A stretch of DNA of 64,000 bases from the NCBI GenBank assembly GCA_031292515.1, contig JARLGZ010000104.1, positions 124,001-188,000 of the forward strand. The letters run 5' to 3'. A model generated the notes under the pieces. It worked only from the letters and a program-made list of their open reading frames with translations. It had not been told where the DNA came from and ran no database searches. Made by a program: the position numbers and the translations under genes. Positions 50,913-60,439 of the stretch are shown piece by piece (within the stretch, counting starts at the first letter, position 1; the number at the start of each line of letters is the position of its first letter). The DNA is from Puia sp. Its GTDB lineage: Bacteria; Bacteroidota; Bacteroidia; Chitinophagales; Chitinophagaceae.

Positions 50913-51746
50913 CTATTTTACCGCCTTGTAAATCGCGTCCGCCCAAAAACGCCCGAGGGCGACGGCGCCTTTCTCATTGGGGTGAAGGAAGAAAGTTCCC
51001 TGCCTGCCCTTTTCGCTCTGAAAATCGGTTTGATAGTTCTTTTCAAAATAGCTAAAAGCGCCTTTGTCACCGGCATAGACATGTCCGGGACGGGCCGCCG
51101 CATACCCTGCGACGAGACTGTCTATTTCAGGAAAATAGGCTTGCAGTCTTTCCAATCCTTCGGCCAGATATTTTGCTCCATTGTAGGTATTGGGGCTATA
51201 CCATACCGGCCGGTTGATGACGATCCGGCAACCCGGAAACGCGTCCAGCAGGCTGTCACAGAGGGTCTGCAGATTGGCTTTATAGGAAGAAGGCGAGACC
51301 GGCGAACCGTTGGGACCCTCGATAGCACTGTCATTGGTGCCCAGCATGATCGAAAACAGGAGCAGGTTTTTAGCAGCCCGGCGGCCTCGCGAACCCTTTT
51401 TACCCAGCAGCCCGGCGGCGGCCTGTACGGCTTTTCTGTAGGCCGTCCCGGTAGAAGGCAGGAAGTCGACCGTGGTAAAACCGCTTACCCCCTGGTTCGA
51501 TCCGTCGACACTTACGATGCCGTTCATTTTGCCGAGCGTGTCGCAAGCCGCGACAGGCGGAGCTTCATGCAACGGATCTCCAAGACCTGCGCCATAGGTG
51601 ATGCTGTCCCCGATGAACACGATGAGAAGAGACTGCTTCCTCGCCGTAAGGAAGAAAGTCGCGACGAAAGCGCTCAGTAAGAGCACGAGGAGCAAAACCA
51701 AGGCGCTTTTATAATCTTTTATCCATGATTTTTCTGAAAGACGCAT
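50913..51746 (-). CDS. Membrane-anchored SGNH/GDSL hydrolase
   Basis: The 277-residue protein has an N-terminal membrane anchor (SALVLLLVLLLSAFVATFFL) and an SGNH esterase domain: the GDS block FIGDSITYGAG, the Gly block DGSNQGVSGFTT, the Asn block SIMLGTNDSA, and the catalytic His in FLHPNEKGAVALG. It is a lipase/esterase acting at the outer face of the inner membrane. It stands before MIOX on the same strand, separated by about 280 bases. Confidence 0.87.
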   Translation of the reverse strand: MRLSEKSWIKDYKSALVLLLVLLLSAFVATFFLTARKQSLLIVFIGDSITYGAGLGDPLHEAPPVAACDTLGKMNGIVSVDGSNQGVSGFTTVDFLPSTGTAYRKAVQAAAGLLGKKGSRGRRAAKNLLLFSIMLGTNDSAIEGPNGSPVSPSSYKANLQTLCDSLLDAFPGCRIVINRPVWYSPNTYNGAKYLAEGLERLQAYFPEIDSLVAGYAAARPGHVYAGDKGAFSYFEKNYQTDFQSEKGRQGTFFLHPNEKGAVALGRFWADAIYKAVK

Positions 51747-51892
51747 ATTTTGAGAGGCGTTGTTTGGAAATCACAATAGTAGCCGGAATTCACAATAATA
51801 AAGAAAAACAGGGATAACTGAAAGAAGATGCCTTCCGGTCGTTATTTTTATGATGAATAACCTGGACAACCAGCCAGGTAAAATAGTAGACC

Positions 51893-53089
51893 ATGCGGCC
51901 AACCCGGATCATCAATGCGCGGATCATTACCCCTTACCGGATCATCGAAGGCGGTAGCCTGCTTATCACCGGCGACACGATCACCGCCGTTAGCGAAGAG
52001 ACCCTTGAAAACGAAGATGCCCTCGTGATCGATGCCGATCACAAATACCTGGCTCCCGGTTTCATAGACATTCACGTTCATGGGGGCGGAGGCTCCGATT
52101 TTATGGACGGGACCGAAGAGGACTTTCTGCGGATCGCAGAGCTGCATGCCCGCCACGGCACTACATCCATGACGCCGACTACCCTCAGTTGCGAACGGGA
52201 AGGTCTCCTGCAGACCATCCGGACCTATGAAAAGATGGCCGGCTCCGGCTATCCCGGCTCCGATTTCATCGGGCTGCACCTGGAGGGACCCTATTTTGCG
52301 ATGAGTCAACGCGGCGCCCAGGATCCCCGGTATATACGCAACCCCGACCCTGCGGAATATCGTGATATTCTGTCGCGCACCGGGTCCATCCGACGGTGGA
52401 GCGCGGCCCCGGAACTGCCGGGTGCCCTGGAATTCGCAGACTTTCTCCACTCCAAAGGCATCCTGGCTGCGCTGGCGCATACGGATGCCATCTATGAAGA
52501 AGTCCTGGAAGGCTTCGAAAGAGGATACGTGCACGCCACCCACCTGTATTCCGGTATGTCGGGCGTGACGCGGAGAGGCGCCAACCGCTTCGCCGGTGCC
52601 GTCGAAGGCGCCTTCCTGATCGACGAGATGACCGTAGAGATCATCGCCGATGGAGTGCACCTCCCCCCTCCCCTCCTGAAACTCGTCTATAAAATAAAAG
52701 GGCCCGACAAGATCGCGTTGATTACCGACGCGATGCGTGGCGCGGGCATGCCACCGGGAGAGAGTATCCTGGGCAGCCGCACCCATGGCCTAAAAGTCAT
52801 CATAGAAGAAGGGGTGGCCAAACTCCCCGATCGAACTGCCTTTGCAGGTAGCGTGGCGACAGCCGATCGCCTGGTACGCAATATGGTCAGCCTGGCAGGC
52901 GTGCCGTTATGCGATGCTGTGAGGATGATGACCGTCACGCCCGCACGGATCATGGGCGTCTCCGATTGCAAAGGTTCCCTGCTCCCGGGTAAAGATGCCG
53001 ACCTCGTGCTGTTCGACGAACGGATCGATATCCACCTGACCATGATCGGAGGCAGGATCGTCTACTCAAAAAACGACGACGGGTTGTGA
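51893..53089 (+). CDS. nagA: N-acetylglucosamine-6-phosphate deacetylase
   Basis: NagA removes acetate from GlcNAc-6-phosphate to give glucosamine-6-phosphate. The 398-residue amidohydrolase has the metal-binding HVHGGGGSDFMDGT, the Glu metal ligand in GLHLEGPYF, LAHTDAIYEEVLEGF with HATHLYSGMSG (His pair), and ITDAMRGAGMPPGE with the catalytic Asp. No nagB is adjacent. It is followed by a GH20-type hydrolase 34 bases later, likely in one operon for GlcNAc use. Confidence 0.93.
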   Translation: MRPTRIINARIITPYRIIEGGSLLITGDTITAVSEETLENEDALVIDADHKYLAPGFIDIHVHGGGGSDFMDGTEEDFLRIAELHARHGTTSMTPTTLSCEREGLLQTIRTYEKMAGSGYPGSDFIGLHLEGPYFAMSQRGAQDPRYIRNPDPAEYRDILSRTGSIRRWSAAPELPGALEFADFLHSKGILAALAHTDAIYEEVLEGFERGYVHATHLYSGMSGVTRRGANRFAGAVEGAFLIDEMTVEIIADGVHLPPPLLKLVYKIKGPDKIALITDAMRGAGMPPGESILGSRTHGLKVIIEEGVAKLPDRTAFAGSVATADRLVRNMVSLAGVPLCDAVRMMTVTPARIMGVSDCKGSLLPGKDADLVLFDERIDIHLTMIGGRIVYSKNDDGL

Positions 53090-53123
53090 AAAACATCATT
53101 CCAGTATATAGCCTGTACAGTCA

Positions 53124-54743
53124 ATGGAAAATGAACCGGAAAACATGATCGATAGAACACGCCTCCTATACGCCCCTTTCCTCCTCTACCTGGCGGTCGC
53201 GCTGGGGCTGTCTTTTGGAGCCGCAACCGAAGCCCGGGCGGAAAAAACCGATACACCCGGAAGCAGTCTGACGCAGAAGCCTTTCGCGATCAGGGCCTTT
53301 CACCTGGACTTGCGCATACAGGTCATGACCCTTCCGGCGGTGGAAGCTCTCGTACAAAAACTCCATGACGCGGGCATCAACACCCTGATCATGGAGTATG
53401 AGGCCAACTACCCTTTCGGACGCGACCCGCTGATCCCCGGACGCTATGCTTATACAAAAGAGGAGATCGTATCCCTCGTCGGCTTTTGCAATGGGCTGGG
53501 CATCGACCTGATCCCCCTCCAGCAAAGCTTCGGCCATGTGGATTATATCCTCAGAAACGACCGTTACGCCGCCCTACGGGAGGACGAAAAAGACCTTTCC
53601 CAGGTCTGTCCGCTGGAAACGGAAAAAGACAGCCTCCTGTTCAGCGCCCTTTACAAAGAGCTGGCAGCCACCCACACCTCGCGCTATATACATATCGGCT
53701 GCGACGAGACCCATCTGCTCGGGCATTGCCCGAAATGCAGGAAGAAGGCGGCCGAAGTCGGGATCTCGAGGCTTTATCTCGACTATGTCAGGATGCTTTG
53801 CAATATCGTCATCGGCATGGGCAAACGCCCCGTGCTTTGGGCGGACATCGCGTTGAAATATCCGGAAGCCCTTCAAACCCTTCCCAAAGGGACTATTTTT
53901 GTGGACTGGAATTATGGATGGGAGATGAGCAGGTTCGGGGAGCATGAGAAACTGGTGAAAAGCGGGTTTGAGATCTGGGGCGCCCCGGCACTGAGAAGCC
54001 ATCCCGACAATTTCTTCCTGACACAGTGGGAAAAACATTTCAAAAACATCCGCGACTTCATCCCGCAATGCCGCAAGCTCGGTTATAACGGGATCGTGAT
54101 GACCTCCTGGTCGACTTCGGGAGAATACTCCTCCGTCTACGAATCGGAGGACGGCCTGACCGATCTGTTTGCCATCAGACATGTCTATCCCATTACCGGT
54201 TTCAATATCCTGCTGGCCGCCTATGCAAAGGCGATTGCGGACCCCGCTCCCCTGGAGATCGAAGCCTTTGTGCAGGACTACTGCGCCGGGCAGTATGGCT
54301 TCGGCAAGGACCAGGCCCGTTTGTTCTGGCAGGCCCTGCGAACGGCCCCCTACGAAGTGAACAAAGGAACCGTTCGGGGCGCCCCTATCTCCCTGGAGAA
54401 GTTGACGGATAGCATTGAAACGGCGGCAGCCATCTTCAACAGCCTCCGCCCCGCGAAAAACCAGGAAGAATTTGCACAGTACCGGCTGATGACAGACATA
54501 CGACTTCAATACCTGCGTCTTCTGGAAATCGAAAAACAGGTGAACATGCCTGCTTTCCATGCCGGAGACATCCCGCCCGTTCTCCAAAAACTAAAAGATT
54601 TACGGTCGACGGCAGCCGCCCTCGACCAAGGTTTTATCGAACTGAACAAGTCCGGCTTCTACCTGTCGGAGTTGCAGGAAGAGAACCGTCTCCGTAACAG
54701 GAGACTGGAAGCGTTGTATGAACGGCTGGGGAGGATAAGATAA
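53124..54743 (+). CDS. GH20-like beta-N-acetylhexosaminidase
   Basis: The ~539-residue secreted protein has a signal peptide (residues ~11-39, LLYLAVALGLSFGAATEARA) and a GH20 TIM barrel. The key motif is the Asp-Glu pair D194/E195 in RYIHIGCDETHLLGH; upstream is the HVDYILR strand. A lone GH20 barrel without the usual N-terminal beta domain is present, so the substrate could be chitin oligomers or other hexosaminides. The gene follows nagA. A second possible start (ATG 53145) lies before the signal peptide. A hairpin directly after the stop separates it from susD. Confidence 0.87.
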   Translation: MENEPENMIDRTRLLYAPFLLYLAVALGLSFGAATEARAEKTDTPGSSLTQKPFAIRAFHLDLRIQVMTLPAVEALVQKLHDAGINTLIMEYEANYPFGRDPLIPGRYAYTKEEIVSLVGFCNGLGIDLIPLQQSFGHVDYILRNDRYAALREDEKDLSQVCPLETEKDSLLFSALYKELAATHTSRYIHIGCDETHLLGHCPKCRKKAAEVGISRLYLDYVRMLCNIVIGMGKRPVLWADIALKYPEALQTLPKGTIFVDWNYGWEMSRFGEHEKLVKSGFEIWGAPALRSHPDNFFLTQWEKHFKNIRDFIPQCRKLGYNGIVMTSWSTSGEYSSVYESEDGLTDLFAIRHVYPITGFNILLAAYAKAIADPAPLEIEAFVQDYCAGQYGFGKDQARLFWQALRTAPYEVNKGTVRGAPISLEKLTDSIETAAAIFNSLRPAKNQEEFAQYRLMTDIRLQYLRLLEIEKQVNMPAFHAGDIPPVLQKLKDLRSTAAALDQGFIELNKSGFYLSELQEENRLRNRRLEALYERLGRIR

Positions 54744-54770
54744 AGCCTGCAAACACAGGCTGCAGGCTTT
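54742..54770. terminator. Hairpin between GH20 and SusD genes
   Basis: AAAGCCTGCA and TGCAGGCTTT form a 10-bp stem around 9 bases immediately after the GH20 stop. The arms end in TTT on both strands, so it could terminate both convergent transcripts. Confidence 0.6.
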
Positions 54771-54777
54771 ACCGGCG

Positions 54778-54842
54778 TTCAGACAAACGGTTCAGACAAA
54801 CGGTTCAGACAAACGGTTCAGACAAACAATTCAGACAAACGA
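54778..54842. repeat. Five 13-bp tandem repeats
   Basis: TTCAGACAAACGG is repeated five times in a row (units at 54778, 54791, 54804, 54817 and 54830; the last two end AA and GA). It lies between the convergent GH20 and SusD genes and has no spacers. Confidence 0.9.
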
Positions 54843-54863
54843 GAATGCGTTCATGGCATCTCT

Positions 54864-56168
54864 CTACTGCTGTTCGGAAACAGGCAGCGGGAATTCAGAC
54901 CATACATTATCCCCGACCCTATCGATGGGCAGTTGACCCAGTAAACCATACCTGCGCATGTCGATCCAGCGATGTCCTTCATAAAACAACGAATACCTTC
55001 GCTGGTTGAGCATCTCCGTGATCAGGCTCGGCTGGTCCACCGTTCCGCCGTAGGGCGCCAGGTTATGCCCGGCCCGTATGGTGTTAAGCGCCGTTAGCGC
55101 ATCCGTAAATGCCGACAACTGGATCTTAGCCTCCGCATAGATCAGGATCAGCTCCTCATTCCTGATAATAGGCATATTCGCAGTACTCGAGGTATAAACC
55201 CAGACATCCCGGTTGCTGCTGAGACCGTTCAAGGAAGCCGTGCTGGTCCGCAAGGTCGCCTTTCCGATCCGGTCATCACCGGATTCTATATCGGTGGCAT
55301 AAGAGGGATGCGCCACCCTGACCTCTCCGTTTTGATTTTGCGGGATGAAGGCGGGATTCAGCTGATCACCCGACCCGGTGCCAAAGACATGGTTTACGCC
55401 AAGATAAAAATCCGCGGTCAGCCCGAAAAAAGAACTATTCAGATCATTCAGGGCATTGGCCCAGAGACCCCGGTAAACGTCTACCCTCGCCGCCAGGGCC
55501 CGGTCGACCTTTAGCAACCCGGGCGCGTCGGAAAAACCTGCAAAGCCCGCAAGCGAGAATACGACTTCAGCGCCCGTCAGATCGGTCTGGGCGGAATCCA
55601 GCAAGGAGGAGATCGCCGCCAACGCATCGTTATAACCAACGATGGGACCCAACGCATCGGGATCCGACACGTCGATCCGAATCCCGTTCGAATCGGTCAG
55701 GTTCAGGTTGAGCAGCAACTGGTAGGCCTTGATCATCCTGGCAAAACCGGTATAGCCGTTTCTCTGCGCCGCGGTAATGAGCGTGGAAGCCGTAGCCGCC
55801 TGTATCAGAACATTACAGTTCTTGACGACCTGGTAACGGGAGGCCCAGGGATTGGTGATATAGAAATTACTGCTGCTGAGCGTACCGTCATTGGCGCCGA
55901 GCAAATCGGTGACATAACGGGGTTCTGAAGCCGAAAAACGATACCCTTCCCGGCCGATGGTCCCTGCATCATCCAGATAGAGGGCGGTATTGGTACGCAT
56001 GCCCGATTCCGCGCCGCTCACCAGGTTGTTCAACTGGCTTTGCGAAGCATTGCTCAGGAACTGTTCGACAGTCGGGCTGTTCAGGTTGCCATAATCCTTC
56101 CTGCAGGAAGAAAAGGCAAGCATTACGAGTAAGATGAATAGTATAGGTATTTGAAAAAGACGTTGCAT
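54864..56168 (-). CDS. SusD/RagB-family outer-membrane lipoprotein
   Basis: The 434-residue protein has a lipoprotein signal ending LAFSSC (C22) and the SusD TPR-helical pattern, including the N-terminal segment LNNLVSGAESGMRTNTALYL and the C-terminal EELILIYAEAKIQLSAFTDA, LNTIRAGHNLAPYG and RRYSLFYEGHRWIDMRRYG. SusD proteins bind a ligand on the cell surface and close over SusC. It is the last gene of the operon, 27 bases after susC, and shows no fused enzyme domain. Confidence 0.92.
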   Translation of the reverse strand: MQRLFQIPILFILLVMLAFSSCRKDYGNLNSPTVEQFLSNASQSQLNNLVSGAESGMRTNTALYLDDAGTIGREGYRFSASEPRYVTDLLGANDGTLSSSNFYITNPWASRYQVVKNCNVLIQAATASTLITAAQRNGYTGFARMIKAYQLLLNLNLTDSNGIRIDVSDPDALGPIVGYNDALAAISSLLDSAQTDLTGAEVVFSLAGFAGFSDAPGLLKVDRALAARVDVYRGLWANALNDLNSSFFGLTADFYLGVNHVFGTGSGDQLNPAFIPQNQNGEVRVAHPSYATDIESGDDRIGKATLRTSTASLNGLSSNRDVWVYTSSTANMPIIRNEELILIYAEAKIQLSAFTDALTALNTIRAGHNLAPYGGTVDQPSLITEMLNQRRYSLFYEGHRWIDMRRYGLLGQLPIDRVGDNVWSEFPLPVSEQQ

Positions 56169-56195
56169 ATCAGATGATTTTGAAGTACGAGTGTT

Positions 56196-59147
56196 TTAGA
56201 ACCCAATGGAGACATGGAAATCGGCACGTTTACTGGCGGGATAGGGATCCACATCGACGCCCGACGAGAAGCCGGCGCCGAAATTCGAGACCTCCGGATC
56301 GTAGGATGGATACCTGGTGACGGTAATAAAATTATTCAGCGAAACACCCACCCGGATCGACTTGACCGAATTGACAGGCAGCTTGTCGAAAGAATAATAG
56401 ATCCCGATTTCGCGCACCCGGAAGTAACTGGCATCCTGCACGAACATCCGTGCACTGGTGCCTATCTGCGAGATCCGGTAGATCCCGTTCGGCAAGCCGA
56501 GTTTGTTGGTCACCTTGTCGTAGTCGGCGCTCGTACCCCCAAAATCATTTTCGAGATTGGTAAGGTTCACATTATCGCCGCCAAACTTCCAGTGTAACAG
56601 GAAGCGAAGGCTCAGCTTGTTGAAGAATGTCACTTCATTGTAGCTGTTCATCTGGAACTTCGGCTCTCCGTCTCCCAGTTTCGAAACGCCGCCGGTGCCA
56701 TCCAGGCCGAGGATCTGGGTAGCGGATTTCCCCTGTTCGATCTGGAAACTGCCGAGCACATACCCAAATGACCCCTGCGGAACAGGCGGTATGATGAACC
56801 TCGTCACCAGCGACCTGTTGAGCCAGAAATTGACCGAGGTATTCCAACTCACCTTCCTGGTATCGACGGGTTTGGCGTTTAGCCCCAGTTCCAGGCCCCT
56901 GTTGCGCAGGTCGCCCGCATTGATCCATTGCGACGTGAAGCCGGAAGACGAAGGAAGACTCCCCTGCATCAGGAAATCCTTGATGGTCTTGTCGTAATAG
57001 GTCAGTTCGAAACCCAGTCTTCCCTTTAAGACGGTAAAATCAATACCCGTTTCGAATTCGGCCTGTCTTTCCGGCTTGATGGACGGATCTCCTTCCTGTA
57101 TACCGACCAGTGAACCGGGAAAACCGGCGATATTCGAGACACCGAGGGAGGTGAATTTGCTGCCGTAGGCCGGAACATTATTGGCCTGCCCATAAGCGGC
57201 CCTGAGCTTCAGGTTTTCGAAAAAGCCTTCCCTGATAATGCCCATCTTCGTCAGGTTCCAGGACAGACCGGCTTTCGGGTAGACATAATACTTGCCTACG
57301 TCACCGTTATTGCTGGATTGATCGAAACGAATGCCCCCGGTCACGTTGATGGCATCCAGGATGGCGACTTCTTCCTGCGCGAATACCCCGTTGTTTTCGA
57401 ATTTGGAACGAAACTGGGCTGCCGTGAGCGATCCGGCCTGGTCGACATTGGACTGCGAAGAAATGACCTGGGTAGCCACGTTCAGGAGATTGTTATAATC
57501 GCCCTGCTCCTGGGTTATGCCAGCGGAAGTGGTAAGGGATAGCTTCTCCGAAGGCGTATAGATGTTGACCAAAGAGGCGATAAAGTTGTCATTGAGGTTC
57601 CGGGTCGTTCCCTGGATGGAAGTACCCTTGTTGACCGCCTGGAACTGCAGGTTCCCTGGAAAAAGCACATTCGTCTCGAGATTATAGAAATCGAAGCCGC
57701 CCCTGGCGATGAACTTTGTCGTGCTGTTCCGGCTCTTCTGCAGGATCGCCTCGAGGTTCAACCCCGTAATGAACCGATTCACGCCCTCGTTGTTGCGCAT
57801 CAGCGCAATCGTCTGGAGCGGGTTGGAGGCGGCAAAAGGATTATTCGGGTAATTGCCGAATTGATCGGGATGCAGCTGCGCGAATGAAGGCGTCGAGGAG
57901 AGGGCGATGCCCAGGGACACGCCCGCATTATCATTCCCCGAAAGCCCCCTGTCGGCGGAGGAATTGATATAAGCTGTACTGACCCCGATTTTTATATTGT
58001 CATTGATATGATGTTCGAGATTGAGCCGCAGACCGGTATTGCGGTAGCCCGTATTCTTCACGATCCCGGCTTCGTCTTTTTGCCCGGCGGAAAAATAGAA
58101 GCTGGTTTTTTCGCTGCCGCCGCTGACGCTGAGCACCGTATTTCGGGCGAAACCCTTGTTGCCATAGACCTCCTTTTCATAATCATAGAGATGCCCGGCG
58201 GCTTGCGCATCCAAAAACTCCTGCCGCAAAGCGGCGCTCGTCGCGCTATCCGAAGACAAGCTGGCAGCCCGGTCCGCCGTGAACTGCCGTACACCCAGCA
58301 ATTTCCGGACTTCAATCACCCCGGCATCCTGGGAAAGTGTCAGGTTCGTACGGCCCGGCTTACCCTTTTTGGTCGTGATTACGACCACGCCGGCAGCCGC
58401 CTTGGATCCATAGATCGCCGCGGCGGAAGCCCCCTTCAGGATCTCGATATTCTCTATATCCTCCGCCCGCAGATCGGCAATCCGGCTGGAAGGATTGTCC
58501 TGGTTGGACGTGGCGGAGCCTCCCGCCAGCGCGCCCGTTACGGTGTTGAGCCCTCCCGAAGTGGCCGTATTGTCGACAAATACTCCGTCGACCACATAAA
58601 GAGGCTGGGTGTTGCCATAAACGGACGTCACCCCGCGGAGCTTCACCGAGACTCCGCCTCCCGGCGCGCCCGTGTTTGCGTTGATATACGCGCCCGGGAT
58701 CTTGCCTTCCAGGGCCCCGTCGAAAGTCTGCGCAGGAGCCACCCCCTCCAGTTCCCGGCTGGAAACGGTCGCTACCGCATTGGCCAGGTTGCTTCGTTTG
58801 ATGCTCGTGGAAAGCCCCGTGATGATGACTTCTTCCAGTCCTGTTACGTCTTCCCGGAGGACGATATTTAATTCGGCCATCCCCTGCGGAACCCGGACCG
58901 TTTGCGAGGTAAAACCGGTGGAACGAAAAACCACGGATGCATTTCCGGGGACCGTTATTTTAAATCTGCCGTCTGCATCGGTGACAACACCCTGGTTGGA
59001 TTGGCTGATGATCACGGAAGCGCCGGCGATGGGTTGCCCGTTTTTTTCCATCACCTTCCCGGTAAGCACCCTTGTCTGCGCCAGGAGGCGATAAGGGGTT
59101 GTCACGGCACATAGGAGAGCCATGATGAATATGATAATTTTTCTCAT
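56196..59147 (-). CDS. SusC/RagA-family TonB-dependent transporter
   Basis: The 983-residue outer-membrane receptor has a signal peptide (MRKIIIFIMALLCAVTTPYR), a carboxypeptidase-D-like regulatory domain (~25-105, RVLTGKVMEKNGQPIAGASV), the SusC plug signature (LRGVTSVYGNTQPLYVVDGV and ILKGASAAAIYGSKAAAGVV) and a ~22-strand barrel. It imports a large ligand using TonB energy together with SusD. It follows the CMD genes by 29 bases on the same strand, so it is cotranscribed with them and not with the GH20 gene. Confidence 0.94.
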   Translation of the reverse strand: MRKIIIFIMALLCAVTTPYRLLAQTRVLTGKVMEKNGQPIAGASVIISQSNQGVVTDADGRFKITVPGNASVVFRSTGFTSQTVRVPQGMAELNIVLREDVTGLEEVIITGLSTSIKRSNLANAVATVSSRELEGVAPAQTFDGALEGKIPGAYINANTGAPGGGVSVKLRGVTSVYGNTQPLYVVDGVFVDNTATSGGLNTVTGALAGGSATSNQDNPSSRIADLRAEDIENIEILKGASAAAIYGSKAAAGVVVITTKKGKPGRTNLTLSQDAGVIEVRKLLGVRQFTADRAASLSSDSATSAALRQEFLDAQAAGHLYDYEKEVYGNKGFARNTVLSVSGGSEKTSFYFSAGQKDEAGIVKNTGYRNTGLRLNLEHHINDNIKIGVSTAYINSSADRGLSGNDNAGVSLGIALSSTPSFAQLHPDQFGNYPNNPFAASNPLQTIALMRNNEGVNRFITGLNLEAILQKSRNSTTKFIARGGFDFYNLETNVLFPGNLQFQAVNKGTSIQGTTRNLNDNFIASLVNIYTPSEKLSLTTSAGITQEQGDYNNLLNVATQVISSQSNVDQAGSLTAAQFRSKFENNGVFAQEEVAILDAINVTGGIRFDQSSNNGDVGKYYVYPKAGLSWNLTKMGIIREGFFENLKLRAAYGQANNVPAYGSKFTSLGVSNIAGFPGSLVGIQEGDPSIKPERQAEFETGIDFTVLKGRLGFELTYYDKTIKDFLMQGSLPSSSGFTSQWINAGDLRNRGLELGLNAKPVDTRKVSWNTSVNFWLNRSLVTRFIIPPVPQGSFGYVLGSFQIEQGKSATQILGLDGTGGVSKLGDGEPKFQMNSYNEVTFFNKLSLRFLLHWKFGGDNVNLTNLENDFGGTSADYDKVTNKLGLPNGIYRISQIGTSARMFVQDASYFRVREIGIYYSFDKLPVNSVKSIRVGVSLNNFITVTRYPSYDPEVSNFGAGFSSGVDVDPYPASKRADFHVSIGF

Positions 59148-59176
59148 GATTGGTTGGTCGTTTTGGTGAATAAAGT

Positions 59177-59734
59177 TTATGGTTGTTGGTTGGCATAGAT
59201 ATGGCTCCCGTAGCCTTTCTCCGCCACTTGCCGGGCCCGGGGTCCATAACTGGAAAGATCGGTCGGAGCCTCCGAGGCCAGCCCATCCACATAGCGGTTG
59301 AACATGCAGAAGGCGGCAGCGATCAGGACGGCGTCGTGGATATCTTTATCCGTGGCGCCCTGGCTTCTTGCATTTTCCACGTCAGCCGGGGTTACCTGCT
59401 TCCCGCCTTTCTGCACCTTGCCTGCAATATTCAGCAAGGCTTTCAGCTTGGCGGATATCGGAGCCGAAGTATAATCCTTCCGGACCTGGTCTACCAGCTC
59501 GCGGTCCCCGCCCAGATAATAACAGGCCAGTTCGCCGTGCGAATGATGACAATAGAAACAGTCGTTGAGATAAGAGACATAAGTGGCTATCAACTCTCTT
59601 TCGCCAGGCGTCATCCCATCCGAACTGCGCAGCAGGGCCTCTGCCAGTGCGCCCATGGGCTCCGCGGTCCTGGGGCTGAAAGCCATCAATGACCGGATAC
59701 CCGGAAGATCTTTGTTTACTTGTATGTGTGGCAT
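59177..59734 (-). CDS. AhpD/CMD-family protein, copy 1
   Basis: The 185-residue protein is a carboxymuconolactone-decarboxylase-like (AhpD superfamily) peroxidase-related enzyme. The redox centre is CFYCHHSH, a CxxC with His four residues on, preceded by the conserved Glu in GERELIATYVSYLND. Later are AKLKALLNIAGKVQKGG and HDAVLIAAAFCMFNRYVDGL. In AhpD the CxxC reduces peroxides. It is one of four paralogues in the operon, and its gene ends 29 bases before susC. Confidence 0.9.
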   Translation of the reverse strand: MPHIQVNKDLPGIRSLMAFSPRTAEPMGALAEALLRSSDGMTPGERELIATYVSYLNDCFYCHHSHGELACYYLGGDRELVDQVRKDYTSAPISAKLKALLNIAGKVQKGGKQVTPADVENARSQGATDKDIHDAVLIAAAFCMFNRYVDGLASEAPTDLSSYGPRARQVAEKGYGSHIYANQQP

Positions 59735-59802
59735 GCTGATTATAGTTTATGGTCATGAAAATCCTGCCTGACACGGGGCCCTGCACGGGACCCGCCCCCG
59801 GA

Positions 59803-60366
59803 TCAGGACACCGTATTCTTATACAGGTCAAAATCGATATATCCCTCTTCGGCCCTTCGGGGAGCCCGGTCGATATAGAATTGCCTGTCGGAGGGCGCCC
59901 AGGTCGCAAGCCCGTCGACATAACGGTTGTACATGCAAAAAGCCGCCGCGATCAACACGGTGTCGTGTATCTCCTTATCCGTCGCGCCAAAGGACCTTGC
60001 CTGGGAGATGGCTTCCTCCGAAACAGACTTCCCGCCCTTTTGAACGGCTGCGGCGATCGCCAGCAAAGCCTTTAGCTTATCGGAAATCGTCGTCGAGACA
60101 TAGTCCTTTTTTACGGCGTCGATATAAGCCATGTCGGCCTGCAGATAATGACCGGCCAGCGCGCCATGTATGTTCTGGCAAAAGAAACAGTCGTTCAGGG
60201 AAGATACATAGGTCCCGATCAACTCCCTTTCACCGCGTGTCAGCGTGTTGTCGTCGTCGCGCAACAACACCTCCGCCAGCGCATTTAACGGTTTGGCCGT
60301 CGAAGGACTAAAGGCCATGGGACCGCGAATACCCGGAAGCTCATTTTTCAAATCGATATGTGCCAT
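59803..60366 (-). CDS. AhpD/CMD-family protein, copy 2
   Basis: The 187-residue paralogue has the redox centre CFFCQNIH preceded by ERELIGTYVSSLND, and HDTVLIAAAFCMYNRYVDGL later. It begins MAHIDLKNELPGIRGPMAF, like the other copies. It is closest to copy 1 by eye, including the C-terminal region. Cytoplasmic, no signal peptide. The spacing to copy 1 is 68 bases. Peroxidase or decarboxylase activity is possible; substrate unknown. Confidence 0.9.
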   Translation of the reverse strand: MAHIDLKNELPGIRGPMAFSPSTAKPLNALAEVLLRDDDNTLTRGERELIGTYVSSLNDCFFCQNIHGALAGHYLQADMAYIDAVKKDYVSTTISDKLKALLAIAAAVQKGGKSVSEEAISQARSFGATDKEIHDTVLIAAAFCMYNRYVDGLATWAPSDRQFYIDRAPRRAEEGYIDFDLYKNTVS

Positions 60367-60439
60367 ATGATTTTTTTTGTTTTTTAAAAGAAATTTTTTA
60401 AATATCCATCCTTCATCGGGTGTTTTTCAGCGGCGCCCG

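Noticed and set aside
53574-54587. A 337-codon open frame antisense to the GH20 gene.
   Set aside because: Mirror of the GH20 coding sequence; no start signals or known motifs.
54778-54842. CRISPR array.
   Set aside because: The 13-bp repeats are directly tandem with no spacers, and no cas genes are present.
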